Assembly (NCBI GenBank): GCA_022690815.1 | Contig: JALCZJ010000009.1 | Span: 1-64,000, forward strand | Length of the DNA: 64,000 bases | DNA from: Ferrimicrobium sp. | GTDB taxonomy: Bacteria > Actinomycetota > Acidimicrobiia > Acidimicrobiales > Acidimicrobiaceae | Direction: 5' to 3' | Shown: positions 62,044 through 64,000 of the stretch, one piece after another | Numbering within the stretch: position 1 is the first letter of the stretch | Layout: each line of letters opens with the position of its first letter | Program-made: the position numbers and the translations under genes | The notes under the pieces: model-generated | The model's database searches: none | What the model saw: only the letters and a program-made list of their open reading frames with translations | What the model was told of the DNA's origin: nothing

Positions 62044-63288
62044 ATGCACCTTGACATCAATACGCACGCCCAGACCGGGTATGGACTCGACCATCTGCCA
62101 CTCGCCATCATGCGTGGCACGGATAATCAAGCTGGTCACGTCGTCACCCGCGTCAGCGACACCGTCATCGATTTGGCAGCGCTTGGGGACCTCGGGGTCA
62201 ACCTCGGCTTGACCGACACCACCACCGCGCATCCGACCGATCGCATTGACGACCCCTGGCATGCCAACTCGCTCAATGCCCTTTTTGCCACAGGGCATGA
62301 CGCGATGGCGCGACTCCGTGACCGTATCAGCACACTGGCCACACAAACAGTCATCGAAGATCGCCTCGGCCCTGCGTTCCGGTCCATCGAGGAGGTGACG
62401 TTATTGCTCCCGATCGAATGCAAGAATTACGTTGACTTCTATTCATCGCTCCAGCACGCAACCAACCTTGGGCGACTCTTTCGGCCCAATGGCGATCCCC
62501 TGACCCCAAACTGGCGTCACCTCCCAATCGGCTACCACGGACGTAGCTCAACCGTAGTGGTCAGTGACACCCCAGTTCGAAGACCTTTTGGGTTGCGCAT
62601 CGTCGACAACAAGTGTGTCTTTGGGCCCTCACTACGCCTCGACATCGAGGCCGAAGTAGGATTTGTGGTTGGGAGAACATCAACACTTGGAACAGCGGTC
62701 AAAACCGAGGAGTTCTTCGACTATGTCGCCGGCGTCGTACTCGTCAACGACTGGAGTGCTCGCGACATCCAGAGCTTTGAGTATCAACCGCTCGGCCCGT
62801 TTCTCGGCAAATCCTTTCTCACCAGCATCAGCGCCTGGGTTACACCGCTTGAGGCGCTGACCAGCGCGAGAACCACGCCGGTTATCCAGGATCCCCTCCC
62901 GGCGGACTACCTGATTGACACCGACCCCTGGAACCTGGCGATCGAGCTAGAGGTCGAGCTCAACAACACCTTGATCTCTCACCCTCCCTTTGCCACGACG
63001 TATTGGACACCCGGGCAGCAGCTCGCTCACCAGACCGTCAACGGTGCCGACGTTCGCGTCGGTGATCTCTTCGCATCTGGAACGGTGTCCGGAGAACATC
63101 CCAACCAATATGGATCCCTCATCGAGCTCACCAATGGAGGGAGTCAGCCACTGACGCTGTCGGATCACAGCACCCGAAGCTTCTTGGACGATGGCGACAC
63201 CGTCACCATTCGAGCCAGCGCACCATCACTTCGTGGGAACCGCCTTAGTCTTGGTGAGGTGCGTGGCACCATCGTCGGCCAAGGATAA
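62044..63288 (+). CDS. fahA: Fumarylacetoacetase
   Basis: The enzyme splits fumarylacetoacetate into fumarate and acetoacetate, the last step of the homogentisate pathway. The 414-residue protein has the N-terminal SH3-like part, then the catalytic domain: KNYVDFYSSLQHATNLGRLF (metal-binding Asp), LPIGYHGRSSTVVVSDTPVR (catalytic His), FGPSLRLDIEAEVGFVVGRT (two metal-binding Glu), and LVNDWSARDIQSFEYQPLGP with FLGKSF (metal-binding Asp and oxyanion Lys). GTVSGEHPNQYGSLIELTNGG is also typical. No maleylacetoacetate isomerase gene lies beside it, so that step must be encoded elsewhere or occur with a thiol cofactor. Confidence 0.93.
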   Translation: MHLDINTHAQTGYGLDHLPLAIMRGTDNQAGHVVTRVSDTVIDLAALGDLGVNLGLTDTTTAHPTDRIDDPWHANSLNALFATGHDAMARLRDRISTLATQTVIEDRLGPAFRSIEEVTLLLPIECKNYVDFYSSLQHATNLGRLFRPNGDPLTPNWRHLPIGYHGRSSTVVVSDTPVRRPFGLRIVDNKCVFGPSLRLDIEAEVGFVVGRTSTLGTAVKTEEFFDYVAGVVLVNDWSARDIQSFEYQPLGPFLGKSFLTSISAWVTPLEALTSARTTPVIQDPLPADYLIDTDPWNLAIELEVELNNTLISHPPFATTYWTPGQQLAHQTVNGADVRVGDLFASGTVSGEHPNQYGSLIELTNGGSQPLTLSDHSTRSFLDDGDTVTIRASAPSLRGNRLSLGEVRGTIVGQG

Positions 63289-63349
63289 GCATCACGCCAG
63301 GCGATTGGACGTACCAGCCGACTGCCGGGCGGTCCTAGGCTGAGAAGAC

Positions 63350-63871
63350 ATGGAACGAAGTTCGCGGTTATTGGTCAACACTGGAGAAGGCAAAGGCAAG
63401 TCGTCGGCGGCCTTCGGGGTCATGAGCCGTGGCTGGGCCCGGGGTTGGCACGTCGTCGTCATTCAGTTTGTCAAGGGTGGCAAGTGGAAAACCGGTGAAC
63501 GAAAGCTCGCCGACCAACTTGGCATCGAATTTCACACGCTTGGCGACGGCTTTACCTGGGAGTCTGACGATCTCGAGACCACGGCACACCTCGGGCAGGA
63601 GGCCTGGAACCTCGCCAAGACCAGGATCGATTCCGACGAGTATGATCTCGTCATCCTCGACGAGCTCACCTATGCTATCACCTACGGCTGGATTGACGAA
63701 AGGGCGGTCATCGACACCCTGCGCGAGCGACCGACACGTACCAATATCGTCATCACCGGTCGCGGAGCGACCCCAGGCTTGATTGAGGTCGCCGATACGG
63801 TGACGGAGATGCGCAAGATCAAGCACGCCTACGATCAGGGGATCAAGGCAAAGAAGGGGATCGAATACTGA
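63350..63871 (+). CDS. cobO: Cob(I)alamin adenosyltransferase CobO/BtuR
   Basis: The enzyme transfers the adenosyl group from ATP to cob(I)yrinic acid diamide or cobalamin. The 173-residue protein has the modified P-loop NTGEGKGKSSAAFGVMSRGW (residues about 10-29), VVVIQFVKGGKWKTGE and the acidic motif YDLVILDELTYAITYGW. RPTRTNIVITGRGA and the closing EMRKIKHAYDQGIKAKKGIE are hallmarks of the CobA/CobO/BtuR type. Its stop overlaps the start of cobB by three or four bases. Confidence 0.93.
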   Translation: MERSSRLLVNTGEGKGKSSAAFGVMSRGWARGWHVVVIQFVKGGKWKTGERKLADQLGIEFHTLGDGFTWESDDLETTAHLGQEAWNLAKTRIDSDEYDLVILDELTYAITYGWIDERAVIDTLRERPTRTNIVITGRGATPGLIEVADTVTEMRKIKHAYDQGIKAKKGIEY

Positions 63872-64000
63872 GCGCGCGAGGGCTGATCATCGCCGGAACG
63901 GCATCGGGGGTCGGCAAAACCTCGATCACCCTTGGACTTCTTAAAGCGCTTAGCGCCAGATTACGTGTCGGTGCGGCCAAGGTCGGGCCCGACTACATCG
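63868..64000 (+). CDS. cobB: Cobyrinic acid a,c-diamide synthase CobB, 5' part only
   Basis: The frame begins right at the cobO stop and reads SARGLIIAGTASGVGKTSIT, LGLLKALSARLRVGAAKVGP, then DYI, where the window ends. This is the N-terminal P-loop (GTASGVGKT) and the KVGPDYID motif of CobB/CbiA, which amidates the a and c side chains using glutamine and ATP. No ATG, GTG or TTG lies in the right place. CTG at 63868, overlapping the cobO stop as CTGA, with AAGGGG nine bases upstream, is the best start; ATA at 63865 is the other option. Confidence 0.85.
   Translation, partial: MSARGLIIAGTASGVGKTSITLGLLKALSARLRVGAAKVGPDYI

Overview
The window reads as a chromosomal piece of an actinobacterium of moderate G+C. 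The gene content fits an acidophilic member of the Acidimicrobiia: a DabA/DabB inorganic-carbon uptake pair, a Hyf/complex-I-like membrane complex, aerobic-type cobalamin genes (CobN, CobQ, CobO, CobB), an Rpf-like muralytic protein, Ada-AlkA, and many TTG/GTG starts. The taxonomic placement is inference from content. No rRNA or tRNA gene was seen in the window.

Layout. 1-2.3 kb: a graveyard of mobile elements (a frameshifted IS630 transposase, the 3' end of a group II intron, and a transposase that joins IS21 and IS1380 pieces). 2.6-5.4 kb: a flippase-like membrane protein translationally coupled to an APH-fold kinase. 5.8-7.6 kb: a secreted FG-GAP repeat protein with recently duplicated repeats. 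7.6-9.6 kb: ISL3 and IS630 remnants and the stub of a GH1 beta-glucosidase. 9.8-14.3 kb: a GNAT acetyltransferase gene with an early stop codon, Nudix hydrolase, esterase, lipoprotein and a small membrane protein. 14.5-18.8 kb: dabA-dabB, with a divergent winged-helix regulator. 19.5-23.4 kb: a small Cys-rich protein, a membrane protein, and a sedolisin (S53) coupled to another membrane protein. 23.9-28.4 kb: cysK-cysE, lspA plus a BASS transporter, and mscL with a zinc-ribbon tail. 28.4-35.4 kb: cobQ-cobN-chlID, covering cobyric acid amidation and cobalt insertion. 35.6-42.9 kb: a six-gene Ehr (energy-converting-hydrogenase-related) operon whose large subunit lacks the NiFe cysteines. 43.2-48.6 kb: Rpf-like protein, an IS1380 remnant, ada-alkA plus ogt, and a third IS630 remnant. 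48.8-57.9 kb: DUF1707 protein, amidohydrolase, enoyl-CoA hydratase family protein, two coupled MutS-like ATPases, a CoA-transferase and a metallo-hydrolase. 58.0-63.3 kb: a homogentisate locus (hmgA, a flavin monooxygenase, an unusual MBL protein, and divergent fahA). 63.35 kb to the right edge: cobO and the start of cobB.

How it works together. The cobalamin genes form two blocks that cover cobalt insertion, adenosylation and side-chain amidation. The Ehr operon and the dab pair both use NuoL/M-like ion-translocating subunits, so the cell couples ion gradients to redox chemistry and to bicarbonate uptake. The homogentisate locus turns aromatic breakdown products into fumarate and acetoacetate, and the nearby CoA-transferase and crotonase could process related acids. 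Degraded transposons lie in several of the gaps, mostly in the left 10 kb and around 44-48 kb. The strongest candidates for unusual biology are the paired MutS-like ATPases, the cysteine-less Ehr complex with a ferredoxin fused to its NuoB-like subunit, the flippase-kinase pair, and the MBL protein with an altered metal motif in the homogentisate operon.
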